A DNA stretch of 41,750 bases, taken from NCBI GenBank assembly GCA_035571835.1, contig DATNBU010000030.1, forward strand, positions 1 through 41,750, in the 5' to 3' direction. Below are positions 24,636-34,220 of this stretch, piece after piece (position 1 is the first letter of the stretch; each line of letters begins with the position of its first letter). The DNA comes from Candidatus Limnocylindrales bacterium (GTDB lineage Bacteria > Desulfobacterota > Binatia > UBA1149 > CAITLU01). A program made the translations under genes and the position numbers. The notes under the pieces are model-generated. The model made no database searches and was not told the origin of the DNA. It saw nothing but the letters and a program-made list of their open reading frames with translations.

Positions 24636-27284
24636 GTGTCCGGCTACGACCCGAAAACTTTTGAATCCCGCTGGTACGAGCGCTGGACCGAATCCGGCGC
24701 GTTCGCGCCTCCACCGGCCAGGCTCGACGAGAAGACATTCTCGATCGTTATTCCGCCGCCGAACGTCACCGGCTCGCTGCACATGGGGCACGCGCTCAAT
24801 AACACGCTCCAGGACGTGCTGACGCGCTACCACCGCATGCTCGGCGAGGCGACGCTGTGGCTGCCGGGCACCGACCACGCCGGCATCGCCACGCAGAACG
24901 TCGTCGAGCGCCAGCTCCTCGCCGAAGGTACCGACCGCCATGCGCTCGGCCGCGAGGCTTTCGTCGAGCGCACGTGGAAGTGGAAAGCCGAGTCGGGCGG
25001 CAAGATCACCGAGCAGCTTCGCCGCCTCGGCGTTTCATGCGACTGGTCGCGCGAGCGCTTCACGATGGACGAGGGGCTTTCGCGAGCGGTGCGCGAGGTT
25101 TTCGTCACCCTGTATGAAGAAGGTCTCATCCGCCGCGACCGCTACCTGATCAACTGGTGCCCGCGCTGCCGCACGGCGCTGTCCGACATCGAAGTCGAGC
25201 ACGAGGACAAGCCCGGCCATCTCTGGCACCTGAAGTATCCGCTCGAAGACGGCAGCGGCTTCATCTCGGTCGCGACCACGCGTCCGGAGACGATGCTCGG
25301 CGACACCGCGGTTGCCGTGCATCCGGACGACGAGCGCTACCGCAGCCTCGTCGGAAAGAACGTGATTCTGCCGGTGCTCGGGCGTGCGATTCCTGTCATC
25401 GCCGATACCTACGTCGAAAGCTCGTTCGGCTCGGGCGCCGTCAAGATCACGCCGGCGCACGATCCCAACGACTTCGAGATCGGGCTGCGGCATTCGCTGC
25501 CGATGATCTCGGTGATGAACGAAGACGCGACGATGTCGGCCGAGGCCGGTCCGTACGCGGGAATGACGACGGCCGAGTGCCGCGCGGCGCTCGTCGAGCG
25601 CTTCACGGCCGACGGTGTGCTCGAGCGCGTCGAAGATCACCGCCACGCGGTCGGCATCTGCTACCGCTGCCGCAACGTCGTCGAGCCGCTGCTGTCCGAC
25701 CAGTGGTTCCTCGAAGTGCGCGGGCTTGCGGATGCGACGCTCGAGGCGCTCGACGACGGCCGCACGCGCTTCGTGCCGGCGCACTGGGAGAAGACCTACC
25801 GCGCGTGGATGGAAGGGATCCGGCCGTGGTGCATCTCGCGCCAGTTGTGGTGGGGCCACCGCATTCCGGCGTGGTACTGCGACTCGTGCGGCCACGTGAC
25901 GGTTTCGCGCGACGACATCACGACCTGCCCGATGTGCAAGAGCCCGGTGCGCCAGGACGAGGACGTGCTCGACACGTGGTTCTCGTCGGGCCTGTGGCCG
26001 TTCTCGACGATGGGCTGGCCGGAGAAGACCGAAGACCTCAGGCGCTTCTATCCGACCACCGCGCTGGTGACCGGCTTCGACATCATCTTCTTCTGGGTCG
26101 CCCGCATGATGATGCTCGGCCTGCGCTTCATGGGCGAGGTGCCGTTTCGCGACATCTACATCCATGCGCTGGTCCGCGATGAGCACGGCCAGAAGATGTC
26201 GAAGTCCAAGGGCAACGTCATCGATCCGCTGGTAATCGTCGACGAGTTCGGCGCCGACGCGTTCCGCTTCACGCTGGTTGCGTTCGCGGCAATGGGACGC
26301 GACGTGCGTCTTTCCGAAGACCGCATCGCCGGCTACCGCAACTTCGTCAACAAGCTGTGGAACGCGGCGCGCTTTGCCGCGATGAAACGCGAAGGCACGC
26401 AGACCACCTGCGAGATGCCGCCGGATCCGAAGCTGGTGCCGAACCTGTGGATCCGCTCGCGGCTGGCGGCGACGATTGCCGAGACGCGCGACGCGCTCGA
26501 CAGCTACCGTTTCAACGAAGCCGCGCAGGCGCTCTACCGCTTCACGTGGAACGAGCTGTGCGACTGGTACATCGAGATCTCGAAGGTGCTTCTCGACGGA
26601 AGCGAATCGGATCGCGCCGAGACGCTTGCCACGCTGACCGCAGCGTTCGAGATGCTGCTGCGCCTTCTGCATCCTTTGATTCCGTTCGTGACCGAAGAAC
26701 TCTGGCACGAGCTGCCCGCGGGCGGTCGCGACGGCAGCGACCTGCTGATGACGGCTTCGTATCCGGAGGCGAATCCGGCGTGGCGCGATGCCGCCGTCGA
26801 TTCGGCGATGGAAACCCTGATCGAAGTCGTTCGCAGCGTACGCAACATCCGCGCCGAGATGCGCATCGCACCGAGGGTCGAGCTCGAGCTGTGGGTCGAA
26901 GACGGCCCGGCCGCCGAGGTGGTGCGCGCGAACGAAGCGATGGTTCGCCGTCTCGCGCGCCTCGGCTCGGTCCGCTACGGCGGCGCGGCTCCGGCGGGCT
27001 CGGCGACCGCGGTCGTCACCGGCGCCGAGATCGCGGTGCCGATTGCCGGCCACGTCGATCTGGTTGCCGAGGGCGAACGGTTGCGCCGCGAGATCGAACG
27101 AGCCGCGCAGGACGTCGCGCGCGCGTCCGGCAAGCTCGCCAACGAATCGTTCGTCGCACGCGCGAAAGAAGAGATCGTCGAAGGCGAGCGCGCCAAGCTC
27201 GCCGCCGCCGAACAGGAAAAGACCGCACTCGAAGCCGCCATCGCACGTCTCGAAGCGATCGGCGCGGCGGGGCCTGTTCGTTGA
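24636..27284 (+). CDS. valS: Valine--tRNA ligase
   Basis: ValRS activates valine with ATP and charges tRNA-Val in the cytoplasm. The 882-residue protein has normal class I architecture. The HIGH-type signature is in PPPNVTGSLHMGHALNN (about residue 50), the editing (CP1) domain follows with the TTRPETMLGDTAVAVHP and VKITPAHDPND stretches, and KMSKS is in GQKMSKSKGNVIDP (about residue 520). The anticodon-binding domain and a C-terminal coiled-coil arm (VDLVAEGERLRREIERA and on) complete it. A Cys-rich knuckle (CDSCGHVTVSRDDITTCPMC) is in the middle. The start is GTG 24636, fitting the family's N-terminus (YDPKTFESRWYERW). It heads an operon: nadC begins within its stop codon. Confidence 0.97.
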   Translation: MSGYDPKTFESRWYERWTESGAFAPPPARLDEKTFSIVIPPPNVTGSLHMGHALNNTLQDVLTRYHRMLGEATLWLPGTDHAGIATQNVVERQLLAEGTDRHALGREAFVERTWKWKAESGGKITEQLRRLGVSCDWSRERFTMDEGLSRAVREVFVTLYEEGLIRRDRYLINWCPRCRTALSDIEVEHEDKPGHLWHLKYPLEDGSGFISVATTRPETMLGDTAVAVHPDDERYRSLVGKNVILPVLGRAIPVIADTYVESSFGSGAVKITPAHDPNDFEIGLRHSLPMISVMNEDATMSAEAGPYAGMTTAECRAALVERFTADGVLERVEDHRHAVGICYRCRNVVEPLLSDQWFLEVRGLADATLEALDDGRTRFVPAHWEKTYRAWMEGIRPWCISRQLWWGHRIPAWYCDSCGHVTVSRDDITTCPMCKSPVRQDEDVLDTWFSSGLWPFSTMGWPEKTEDLRRFYPTTALVTGFDIIFFWVARMMMLGLRFMGEVPFRDIYIHALVRDEHGQKMSKSKGNVIDPLVIVDEFGADAFRFTLVAFAAMGRDVRLSEDRIAGYRNFVNKLWNAARFAAMKREGTQTTCEMPPDPKLVPNLWIRSRLAATIAETRDALDSYRFNEAAQALYRFTWNELCDWYIEISKVLLDGSESDRAETLATLTAAFEMLLRLLHPLIPFVTEELWHELPAGGRDGSDLLMTASYPEANPAWRDAAVDSAMETLIEVVRSVRNIRAEMRIAPRVELELWVEDGPAAEVVRANEAMVRRLARLGSVRYGGAAPAGSATAVVTGAEIAVPIAGHVDLVAEGERLRREIERAAQDVARASGKLANESFVARAKEEIVEGERAKLAAAEQEKTALEAAIARLEAIGAAGPVR

Positions 27285-28174
27285 GCCTTCGGCCCGCACC
27301 GGCCGATGACGCCGGCGTGCGCGCGCTGATCCGCCTGGCGCTCCTCGAAGATATCGGCAGCGGCGACCTGACCACGCGGGCCACGGTGCCGCGCACGACG
27401 CAGGCTCGCGGCCGCGTCATCGCGCGCGAGCCGCTCGTCGTCGCCGGCATGGGTCTTCTCGACGCGATACTCGAAGAGCTCGCGCGTCTCGGCGATGCCG
27501 GGGCCGGGGCGGCGTCGCTGACCGCGACCGAACGTGCACCCGACGGCAGCCGCGCCGCGCGCGGCGCGACCTTGTGCGTGCTCGACGGCGACGCATGGGG
27601 CGTGCTCACGCTCGAGCGTACGTTCCTCAACTTCCTCGGGCGCCTGAGCGGAATCGCGACCGAAACGGCGCGCATCGTCGGTGCGGTGCGCGAAGCCGGC
27701 TGCACGACGCGGATCCTCGATACGCGCAAGACCACGCCGGGATGGCGGCTGCTCGAAAAGCACGCGGTCGCGTGCGGCGGCGGCTCCAATCATCGCATGG
27801 GCCTGTTCGATGCGGTGCTGATCAAGGACAACCACGTGATCGCGGCCGGAGGAATCGCAGAGGCCGTTCGTGCGGCAATCGCCAATGCGCCGGACGGCGT
27901 GCCCATCGAAGTCGAATGCGACACGCTCGAGCAGGTGCGCATCGCGCTCGCCGCCGGAGCGACCTCGGTACTGCTCGACAACTTCACTCCCGAAGCCGTC
28001 CTCGAAGCGGTGCAATGGATCGGCGGCCGCGCGGAGATCGAAGTGTCCGGCGGCATCACCGACGAGAACGTGGTCGCGTACGCCAAGGCCGGCCCCGACT
28101 CGATCTCGCTCGGCCGACTCACGCATTCGGCGCGCGCGGCCGATGTCAGCATGGAAGTGGGGCTTCTCGTATGA
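27281..28174 (+). CDS. nadC: Nicotinate-nucleotide pyrophosphorylase (carboxylating)
   Basis: NadC converts quinolinate and PRPP to nicotinate mononucleotide in de novo NAD synthesis. The 297-residue product carries LALLEDIGSGDLTTRA near the N-terminus, the RLSGIATETA helix, TRILDTRKTTPGWRLLEKHAV, GGGSNHRMGLFDAVLIKDNH and SGGITDENVVAYAKAGPDSISLG, all family hallmarks. The start is taken as TTG at 27281, which overlaps the valS stop (TTGA) and leaves a typical short leader before the first helix; GTG 27317 is an alternative. The frame is open upstream through valS, but that part is not NadC. The 3' end overlaps birA by ATGA, so the genes are translationally coupled. Confidence 0.95.
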   Translation: MSLRPAPADDAGVRALIRLALLEDIGSGDLTTRATVPRTTQARGRVIAREPLVVAGMGLLDAILEELARLGDAGAGAASLTATERAPDGSRAARGATLCVLDGDAWGVLTLERTFLNFLGRLSGIATETARIVGAVREAGCTTRILDTRKTTPGWRLLEKHAVACGGGSNHRMGLFDAVLIKDNHVIAAGGIAEAVRAAIANAPDGVPIEVECDTLEQVRIALAAGATSVLLDNFTPEAVLEAVQWIGGRAEIEVSGGITDENVVAYAKAGPDSISLGRLTHSARAADVSMEVGLLV

Positions 28175-29193
28175 GCACACGGCGCGGCATCCTCGCGGCG
28201 CTCGAAGAGGCGCACGACTTCATCTCGGGTGAGCATCTTGCCGAGCGGCTCGGAATCTCGCGCGCCGCGGTCTGGAAGCACATCGCCGCGCTCAAGCACG
28301 GCGGTTACGAGATCGACGGCATCCGCTCGCGCGGCTACCGGCTGATCGCGCCGCCGTCGATGCTGAGCCAGGCGGCGATCCACTCGCGCACCGAAGGCCT
28401 GCGCATCGGCAAAAGCATCCTCGTGCTCGAGGTCACGCGCTCGACCAACAGCGATGCGATGGCGCTCGGCCGCGAAGGCGCACCGGAAGGCAACGTCGTG
28501 ATCGCGGAGGAACAGACTGCCGGCCGCGGCCGGCTCGGACGCACGTGGGAATCGAGCCGCGGCGTCAACCTCTACATGTCGATCCTGCTGCGCCCGCAGG
28601 TTCCGCCGTGGCGTGCGCCGCAGCTTTCGCTCGTCGCGGGCGTGGCCGTGGCCGAGACGGTCAGTGAAGAAGGCATCGATGCGCGCATCAAGTGGCCGAA
28701 CGATGTCGTGACGATGGCCGGCGGCGTGGCTGCGGCCGGCACGGCCGTGCGTCCGCCGCTGCGAAAGCTCGCCGGCATCCTGACCGAGATCGAGGCGGAG
28801 GCCGACTGCGCGCGCTTCGTCGTCGTCGGAATCGGCGTCAACCTGAACAGCGATGCGTCGCATTTTTCGCCGGAGCTCGAAGGCAAGGCGACGTCGGTGC
28901 TTCTCGAGCGCGGCGCGCGCACCGACCGCGCGGCGTTTGCCGCGCGCCTGCTCTCGCGTTTCGAGGAATGCTATGACGCATGGACGCGGGGAGGTTTTCC
29001 GGCGATTGCGCCGCGCTGGCGCGCGCTGTCGGTGCTCGACGGCCGCACGGTCGACATTGCGTCGCCGGGCGAGCATGCGACCGGCATCTGCGCCGGCATC
29101 GACGACGATGGTGCGCTGCTCGTCGACATCGACGGCGGCACGCGCCGCCGCGTCCTCGCGGGCGACGTGACGATCTCGGGAGGTTACAACTGA
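28171..29193 (+). CDS. birA: Bifunctional biotin--[acetyl-CoA-carboxylase] ligase / repressor
   Basis: BirA makes biotinyl-AMP and attaches biotin to carboxyl carrier proteins; with its N-terminal winged helix it can also repress biotin genes. The 340-residue product has the DNA-binding helix-turn-helix at about residues 17-40 ([19 protein letters not shown]), so it is the regulatory type. The ligase core has [15 protein letters not shown] (residues 174-179) and KLAGILTE (from 199), and the C-terminal SH3-like domain follows. The gap between KWPNDV and KLAGIL is 19 residues, against about five in E. coli; the extra Gly/Ala/Pro-rich loop ([17 protein letters not shown]) is unusual. ATG 28171 overlaps the nadC stop; the stop overlaps coaX. 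No bio operator was recognised here. Confidence 0.94.
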   Translation: MSTRRGILAALEEAHDFISGEHLAERLGISRAAVWKHIAALKHGGYEIDGIRSRGYRLIAPPSMLSQAAIHSRTEGLRIGKSILVLEVTRSTNSDAMALGREGAPEGNVVIAEEQTAGRGRLGRTWESSRGVNLYMSILLRPQVPPWRAPQLSLVAGVAVAETVSEEGIDARIKWPNDVVTMAGGVAAAGTAVRPPLRKLAGILTEIEAEADCARFVVVGIGVNLNSDASHFSPELEGKATSVLLERGARTDRAAFAARLLSRFEECYDAWTRGGFPAIAPRWRALSVLDGRTVDIASPGEHATGICAGIDDDGALLVDIDGGTRRRVLAGDVTISGGYN

Positions 29194-29972
29194 TGCCTGC
29201 GGTTAACGGACTCCTGCTCGCGTTCGACGTCGGCAACACCAACACGGTGATCGGCCTGTTCGACGGCAAGCACCTGACGCGCCACTGGCGCCTGACCACC
29301 GCCGCCGAACGCACGTCGGACGAATATGGCATCCTGATGTGGAGCCTGTTCCAGGCGGTCGGTCATGCCATCCCGAAAGTGAGCGGGGTCATCGTCGCCA
29401 GCGTCGTGCCTCCACTTACCAGCACGGTGGAAGCGCTCAGCCAGGATTACTTCGGCGCGAAGGCGCTCGTCGTCGGGCCCGGGATCAAGACCGGCATGCC
29501 GATCCTTTACGAGAATCCGCGCGAGGTCGGCGCCGATCGCATCGTCAACGCGGTCGCCGCGTACGACCGCACGCACTCGGCGACGATCATCGTCGACTTC
29601 GGTACCGCGACGACGTTCGACTACGTGACGGCCAAGGGCGAATACGTCGGCGGCGTGATCGTTCCCGGCATCGGAATCTCGCTCGACGCCCTGTATTCGC
29701 GCACCGCCAAGCTGCCGCGCGTCGAGATCGCTCGCCCCCCTCGAGTGGTAGGACGCAACACCGTTCATGCCATCCAGGCCGGGATCTGCTACGGCTACGT
29801 CGAGCTCGTGGACGGACTGGTCCGTCAGATCGAGAAGGAAGAGGGCGTAAAGTGTCGCGTCCTTGCAACAGGTGGTCTGGCCCCGTTAATTGCAGAACAG
29901 TCGGCAACGATCGAAGAAGTGGACGAGTTTCTGACGCTCGACGGCCTGCGGCTGGTGTACGAACGGAACTGA
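29193..29972 (+). CDS. coaX: Type III pantothenate kinase
   Basis: CoaX phosphorylates pantothenate, the first step of coenzyme A synthesis. The 259-residue protein is of ASKHA fold. The phosphate-1 motif is at [12 protein letters not shown] (about residue 10), [14 protein letters not shown] is the pantothenate-binding region, [12 protein letters not shown] is phosphate-2 and the C-terminus carries [12 protein letters not shown]. Type III kinases need a monovalent cation. The ATG overlaps the birA stop (TGATG) and is preceded by GGGAGG, so it is the fourth gene of valS-nadC-birA-coaX. The birA-coaX adjacency is common in other bacteria. Confidence 0.95.
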   Translation: MPAVNGLLLAFDVGNTNTVIGLFDGKHLTRHWRLTTAAERTSDEYGILMWSLFQAVGHAIPKVSGVIVASVVPPLTSTVEALSQDYFGAKALVVGPGIKTGMPILYENPREVGADRIVNAVAAYDRTHSATIIVDFGTATTFDYVTAKGEYVGGVIVPGIGISLDALYSRTAKLPRVEIARPPRVVGRNTVHAIQAGICYGYVELVDGLVRQIEKEEGVKCRVLATGGLAPLIAEQSATIEEVDEFLTLDGLRLVYERN

Positions 29973-29992
29973 GCCCGAGCGTTCTTTTTTCG

Positions 29993-30033
29993 GTGTGCAC
30001 GAGCACACTCTGACGCGCCGGTGCCCCGGCGCG
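29993..30033 (+). terminator. Two adjacent hairpins after coaX
   Basis: A 6-bp stem GTGTGC/GCACAC (29993-30008, 4-nt loop) is followed by an 8-bp stem CGCGCCGG/CCGGCGCG (30014-30033, 4-nt loop). A TTCTTTTTT run precedes the first rather than following it, so this is not a standard intrinsic terminator. It probably separates the coaX operon from the next gene or forms that gene's leader. Confidence 0.35.
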
Positions 30034-30054
30034 CGGCGCGAGTCGGAGGAAGCC

Positions 30055-32142
30055 ATGGCCGCTCCCCAGGTCGAACCATCACGGATCCGGACCGTCGCCC
30101 TGGTCGGACAGGGCGGAGCCGGCAAGACCACCATCGCCGACGCGCTCGCATTTGCCGGCGGCGGCACCCAGCGCCTCGGCCGCGTCGACGACGAAACGTC
30201 GCTGTTCGATACCGAGCCCGAAGAGATGAGGCGGCGCTGTACGATCTCCGCGTCGCTGCACCACCTCGCGTGGGACAAGCACGAGGTGACGATCCTCGAC
30301 ACTCCCGGCCAGGGCAATTTCGTTGCCGAAACCCACTACGTGCTGCGCGGCGCGTCGGGCGTCGTGCAGGTCGTCGATGCGACGACGACGGTGCGAGCCG
30401 AGGCGCACAAGGTCTGGAAGTGGGCCGCCGACCTCGCGCAGCCGGTGCTGTTCGCGATGACGAAATGCGATCGGCCCGAGGCCGACGTCGATGCGCGGCT
30501 GGCCGAGCTTCAGGAGGAGCTCGGCGCACGGCCTGTGCTGCTGACGATTCCGATCGTCGAAGGCGGCGCGATGACCGGCGTCGTCGACGTGCTCGAGCAG
30601 AAGGCGTTTCTGTACGAAGGCGCGACCGGCAAGGCGAAGGCCGCGCCGATTCCGGAGTCGCTCGCCGCGCGCGCCGCTGAGCTGAGGAGCCAGCTCACCG
30701 AAGCCGCCGCCGAAGGCGACGACGAGCTGCTCGAGAAGTATCTCGACAAAGGCGACCTCGATCCCGACGACATGGTCAAAGGCCTGTCGCTCGCGATGCT
30801 GGCACGCACTTGCCAGCCGGTGCTCGCGGTGTCCGGGCTCGCCAACATCGGAATCGCGCAGCTTCTCGATGCGATCGCGCGGCTAACGCCGGCGCCGTGC
30901 ACGCTGCCGCCGGCCAGGGCGAAAGACGAGCAGGGCAAGGAGATCGAGGTCAAGCCCGATCCGTCGGCGCCGTTTTCGGGATTCGTCTTCAAGACCATCA
31001 TCGATCCTCATGTCGGCCAGCTTTCGCTGTTCCGCATCATGTCGGGAACGGTCACCGCCGAGACGGCCGTCGTCAACACCGCCAACCGCACCAAGGAACG
31101 GCTCGGTCATCTGCTCAAGCTCGAAGGCCGCAAGACGAAGGAAGTCGAATCGGCAACCGTCGGCGAAGTGCTCGCCGTAGCGAAGCTGCGCGACACGCAC
31201 GCAGGCCAGACGCTTGCCGACGTGTCGCGTCCCGTCGCCATCGACGGCTTCGAACCGCTGACGCCGGCCATCAGCTTTGCGATCGAGGCCAAGAAGCGCG
31301 GTGAAGAAGACAAGGCGATGCAGGGCCTGATGAAGATGTGCGAGGAAGACCTCGCGCTGCGCGTCGACCGCAACGAGGAGACGCACCAGATGATCGTCTC
31401 CGGCAGCGGCCAGCTCCACGTCGAGGTCTCGTGCGAGCGTCTCGAGAGGAAGTACGGCGTCGGCGTCAACCTGAAGGCGCCGCAGGTTCCGTATCGCGAA
31501 ACCATCCGCTCGAAGGTGCCGGCGCACGGCCGCCTGAAGAAGCAGAGCGGCGGTCACGGCCAGTTCGCCGACTGCAAGATCGAGATCGAGCCGCTGCCGC
31601 GTGGCGGCGGCTTCGAATTCGTCGACAAGATCGTCGGCGGCGCGGTGCCGAGGAACTACATTCCGGCGATCGAGAAGGGCGTCGTCGAAGGTCTGCGGGC
31701 CGGCACGCTGGCGGGCTACCCGGTGGTCGACGTGCGCGTGACGCTCGTCGACGGCCAGTACCACGACGTCGATTCGTCCGAAATGGCGTTCAAGGTGGCC
31801 GGCTCGATGGCGATCAAGGAAGGCCTGCCGCAGGCCAAGCCGGTGCTTCTCGAGCCGTTCGCGTCGCTCGTCGTCACGGCTCCCGATGCGTGCATGGGCG
31901 ACGTGCTCGGCGATCTCAATTCGCGCCGCGCAAAGGTCGAAGGTATGGAGCAGCGCGGTCATTCCGAGGTCATCCGCGCCAAGGTTCCGATGTCCGAAGT
32001 TCTGCGGTACGCGTCGGATCTGACTTCGATGACCAGCGGGCGGGGGAGCTTCGACATTTCGTTTTCGCACTACGAGGCGGTTCCCGAGCAGCTGACGGCC
32101 AAGCTCGTTGCCGAGCTCAAGAAGAAGAGCGCCGAAGCGTAG
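30055..32142 (+). CDS. Elongation factor G-like GTPase (EF-G2/FusA2 type)
   Basis: The 695-residue protein has the EF-G domain order: GTPase domain, beta-barrel domain II, domain III, the ribosomal S5-like domain IV and a C-terminal EF-G domain (IRAKVPMSEVLRYASDLTSMTSGRGSF). The P-loop is intact (GQGGAGKTT, residues 18-26). G3 reads DTPGQ (residues 82-86), with Gln where EF-G has the catalytic His of DTPGH, and G4 reads TKCD (136-139) rather than NKxD. It therefore belongs to the EF-G-like group rather than canonical FusA, and its role in translation is unclear. ATG 30055 follows GGAGGA at good spacing; the upstream extension is not needed. Canonical fusA is not in the window. Confidence 0.9.
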   Translation: MAAPQVEPSRIRTVALVGQGGAGKTTIADALAFAGGGTQRLGRVDDETSLFDTEPEEMRRRCTISASLHHLAWDKHEVTILDTPGQGNFVAETHYVLRGASGVVQVVDATTTVRAEAHKVWKWAADLAQPVLFAMTKCDRPEADVDARLAELQEELGARPVLLTIPIVEGGAMTGVVDVLEQKAFLYEGATGKAKAAPIPESLAARAAELRSQLTEAAAEGDDELLEKYLDKGDLDPDDMVKGLSLAMLARTCQPVLAVSGLANIGIAQLLDAIARLTPAPCTLPPARAKDEQGKEIEVKPDPSAPFSGFVFKTIIDPHVGQLSLFRIMSGTVTAETAVVNTANRTKERLGHLLKLEGRKTKEVESATVGEVLAVAKLRDTHAGQTLADVSRPVAIDGFEPLTPAISFAIEAKKRGEEDKAMQGLMKMCEEDLALRVDRNEETHQMIVSGSGQLHVEVSCERLERKYGVGVNLKAPQVPYRETIRSKVPAHGRLKKQSGGHGQFADCKIEIEPLPRGGGFEFVDKIVGGAVPRNYIPAIEKGVVEGLRAGTLAGYPVVDVRVTLVDGQYHDVDSSEMAFKVAGSMAIKEGLPQAKPVLLEPFASLVVTAPDACMGDVLGDLNSRRAKVEGMEQRGHSEVIRAKVPMSEVLRYASDLTSMTSGRGSFDISFSHYEAVPEQLTAKLVAELKKKSAEA

Positions 32143-32173
32143 CGACGTTCGCACGGCGGGACCGGGCAGAACG

Positions 32174-32191
32174 GCCGCAGCAGGCTGCGGC
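32174..32191 (+). terminator. Perfect hairpin between EF-G-like gene and first kup
   Basis: GCCGCAG/CTGCGGC form a perfect 7-bp stem with a 4-nt loop, 31 bases after the stop of the EF-G-like gene. No T-run follows. It could be a weak or Rho-assisted terminator, or part of the kup leader. Confidence 0.35.
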
Positions 32192-32253
32192 TGCACCAGC
32201 GGTGAGGGTGGCTGCGGCATCGGCCGCGCGGTTGGAAGAGGGGAAAACCAGAG

Positions 32254-34140
32254 TTGAGCGATACCGGCGTTCCCGCCGCCAGAGACCGGGCCCATCTAGC
32301 CGCCCTGGTGCTCGGCGCGATCGGTGTCGTCTTCGGCGACATCGGAACCAGCCCGCTCTACGCGTTCCGCGAGTGCTTCGCGCATCACGACCTCGCGATC
32401 ACGCCAGCGAACGTGCTCGGGCTGCTGTCGATCATCGTCTGGTCGCTGCTCATCGTCGTCACCGGCAAGTACCTGTTCTTCGTTCTTCGCGCCGACAATC
32501 GCGGCGAAGGCGGAATGCTCGCGCTGATGACGCTCGTCGTCCCGCCCGACCGCCGCGACAAGAAACGCAACGTTCCACTGGTGCTGCTCGGCGTATTTGG
32601 CGCGACGCTTCTTTACGGCGACGGGATGATCACCCCGGCGATCTCCGTGCTGAGCGCGGTCGAAGGTCTGAAGATCGCGGCGCCCGAGCTCGAAGCATTC
32701 GTCGTGCCGATCTCGGTAGCCGTCCTGAGCGGCCTGTTCTTCGTGCAGCGCCACGGAACCGGCACGGTCGGATTGTTCTTCGGCCCGGTCACGCTGGTGT
32801 GGTTTTCGACGCTCGGCATTCTCGGGAGCACGTGGATCGCGCGCAGCCCGGAAGTGCTCGCCGCGTTCAATCCGCTCCGTGGCGTCGAGTTTTTCCTGGC
32901 CAATGGCCTGGCCGGGTTCCTCGTGCTCGGCTCGGTGCTTCTCGTGGTCACCGGTGCCGAGGCGCTTTACGCCGACATGGGCCACTTCGGAAAAACTCCG
33001 ATCCGAATGGCGTGGCTCGCCATTGCGGGCCCGTGTCTCGTGCTCTGCTATTTCGGACAGGGGGCGCTGCTGCTCGCGCATCCGGAGGCGGTCGCCAACC
33101 CGTTCTACAACATGGCCCCGTCGTGGGCGCTGTATCCGCTGATCGGCCTTGCCACCGCTGCGACCGTGATCGCCTCCCAGGCGGTGATCTCCGGCGTGTT
33201 CTCGATCAGTCGGCAGGCGATTCAGCTCGGCTATCTCCCGCGCATGCAGGTGCTGCATTCGTCGGCGAAGGAAATCGGCCAGATTTACGTGCCGGCAGTC
33301 AACGCGGCGCTGTTCGTCTCGACGGTGATCCTGGTGCTGTGGTTCCGTTCGTCGGACCGGCTCGCCGGCGCCTACGGGATGGCCGTTTCGCTCGACATGC
33401 TGATCACGACCACGCTCGCGTCGCTGTGCGCGTGGCGGCGCTGGGGATGGTCGCCGTGGGTCGTGCTGATACTCAGCTCGGCGCTGCTGACGATCGATTC
33501 GGCGTTCTTCGTGGCAGCCTCGACCAAGTTCTTCCACGGCGGGTGGCTGACAGTCGTCGTGGCGCTGACCGTCTTTGCGATCATGACCACGTGGCGACGG
33601 GGCGTGAACCTGCTCAACGACTACGCAGTCGCTGCGCGGATCCCGGTCGAATACTTCCTTGCCGACCTCGACGCCCATCCGCTGACACGGGTTTCCGGGA
33701 CTGCCATCGTCATGGATGCGCGCGGCGACGGCGTTCCGCGCACACTTCTGCACAACATCCGGCACAACAAGGTTTTGCACGAGCGCATCATTCTGTTGAC
33801 GATGCGCACGGCCGACATTCCGCACGTGCCGCCCAAGGGCCGCCTTCACATCCACCGCTACCGGGACGACTTCGTGCGGATCGTCGCCGACTACGGATTC
33901 ATGGAAGACCCGAGCGTTGCCGACGTGTTCGAGCTCGCGCGCGAGCGCGGCCTGTCCTGCGACGCCGACGCGACGTACTTCTTCGGGCGGGACACGCTTG
34001 TCATCGGAAAGAAAAAAGGTCTTATGACCTGGCGAAAGTACCTGTACGACTACATGTTCCGCAATGCGTACGGGGCGTACCTGCACCTTGGCGTACCTCC
34101 GAACCGCGTGATCGAGATCGGACAGCAGGTCGAGATTTGA
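32254..34140 (+). CDS. kup: Potassium uptake transporter Kup, copy 1
   Basis: Kup (KUP/HAK/KT family) imports potassium with proton symport across the inner membrane. The 628-residue protein begins at TTG 32254 with an AGAGGGGA stretch upstream. The family signature GDIGTSPLYAFRE is at about residues 28-40, and GDGMITPAISVLSAVEGL follows near 125. There are about 12 membrane helices to roughly residue 440. The hydrophilic C-terminal region (about 450-628) ends in NRVIEIGQQVEI, exactly as in copy 2. It is 80 bp upstream of the second kup; the shared ends show a tandem duplication. Confidence 0.95.
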   Translation: MSDTGVPAARDRAHLAALVLGAIGVVFGDIGTSPLYAFRECFAHHDLAITPANVLGLLSIIVWSLLIVVTGKYLFFVLRADNRGEGGMLALMTLVVPPDRRDKKRNVPLVLLGVFGATLLYGDGMITPAISVLSAVEGLKIAAPELEAFVVPISVAVLSGLFFVQRHGTGTVGLFFGPVTLVWFSTLGILGSTWIARSPEVLAAFNPLRGVEFFLANGLAGFLVLGSVLLVVTGAEALYADMGHFGKTPIRMAWLAIAGPCLVLCYFGQGALLLAHPEAVANPFYNMAPSWALYPLIGLATAATVIASQAVISGVFSISRQAIQLGYLPRMQVLHSSAKEIGQIYVPAVNAALFVSTVILVLWFRSSDRLAGAYGMAVSLDMLITTTLASLCAWRRWGWSPWVVLILSSALLTIDSAFFVAASTKFFHGGWLTVVVALTVFAIMTTWRRGVNLLNDYAVAARIPVEYFLADLDAHPLTRVSGTAIVMDARGDGVPRTLLHNIRHNKVLHERIILLTMRTADIPHVPPKGRLHIHRYRDDFVRIVADYGFMEDPSVADVFELARERGLSCDADATYFFGRDTLVIGKKKGLMTWRKYLYDYMFRNAYGAYLHLGVPPNRVIEIGQQVEI

Positions 34141-34220
34141 TGAGTCCAACGGCGAGCAACTCCGCGCGGCCAGCGCGCGATCCCGGACGCGGCCGGAAGC
34201 TGCGGGCACGGTAACCAGGC

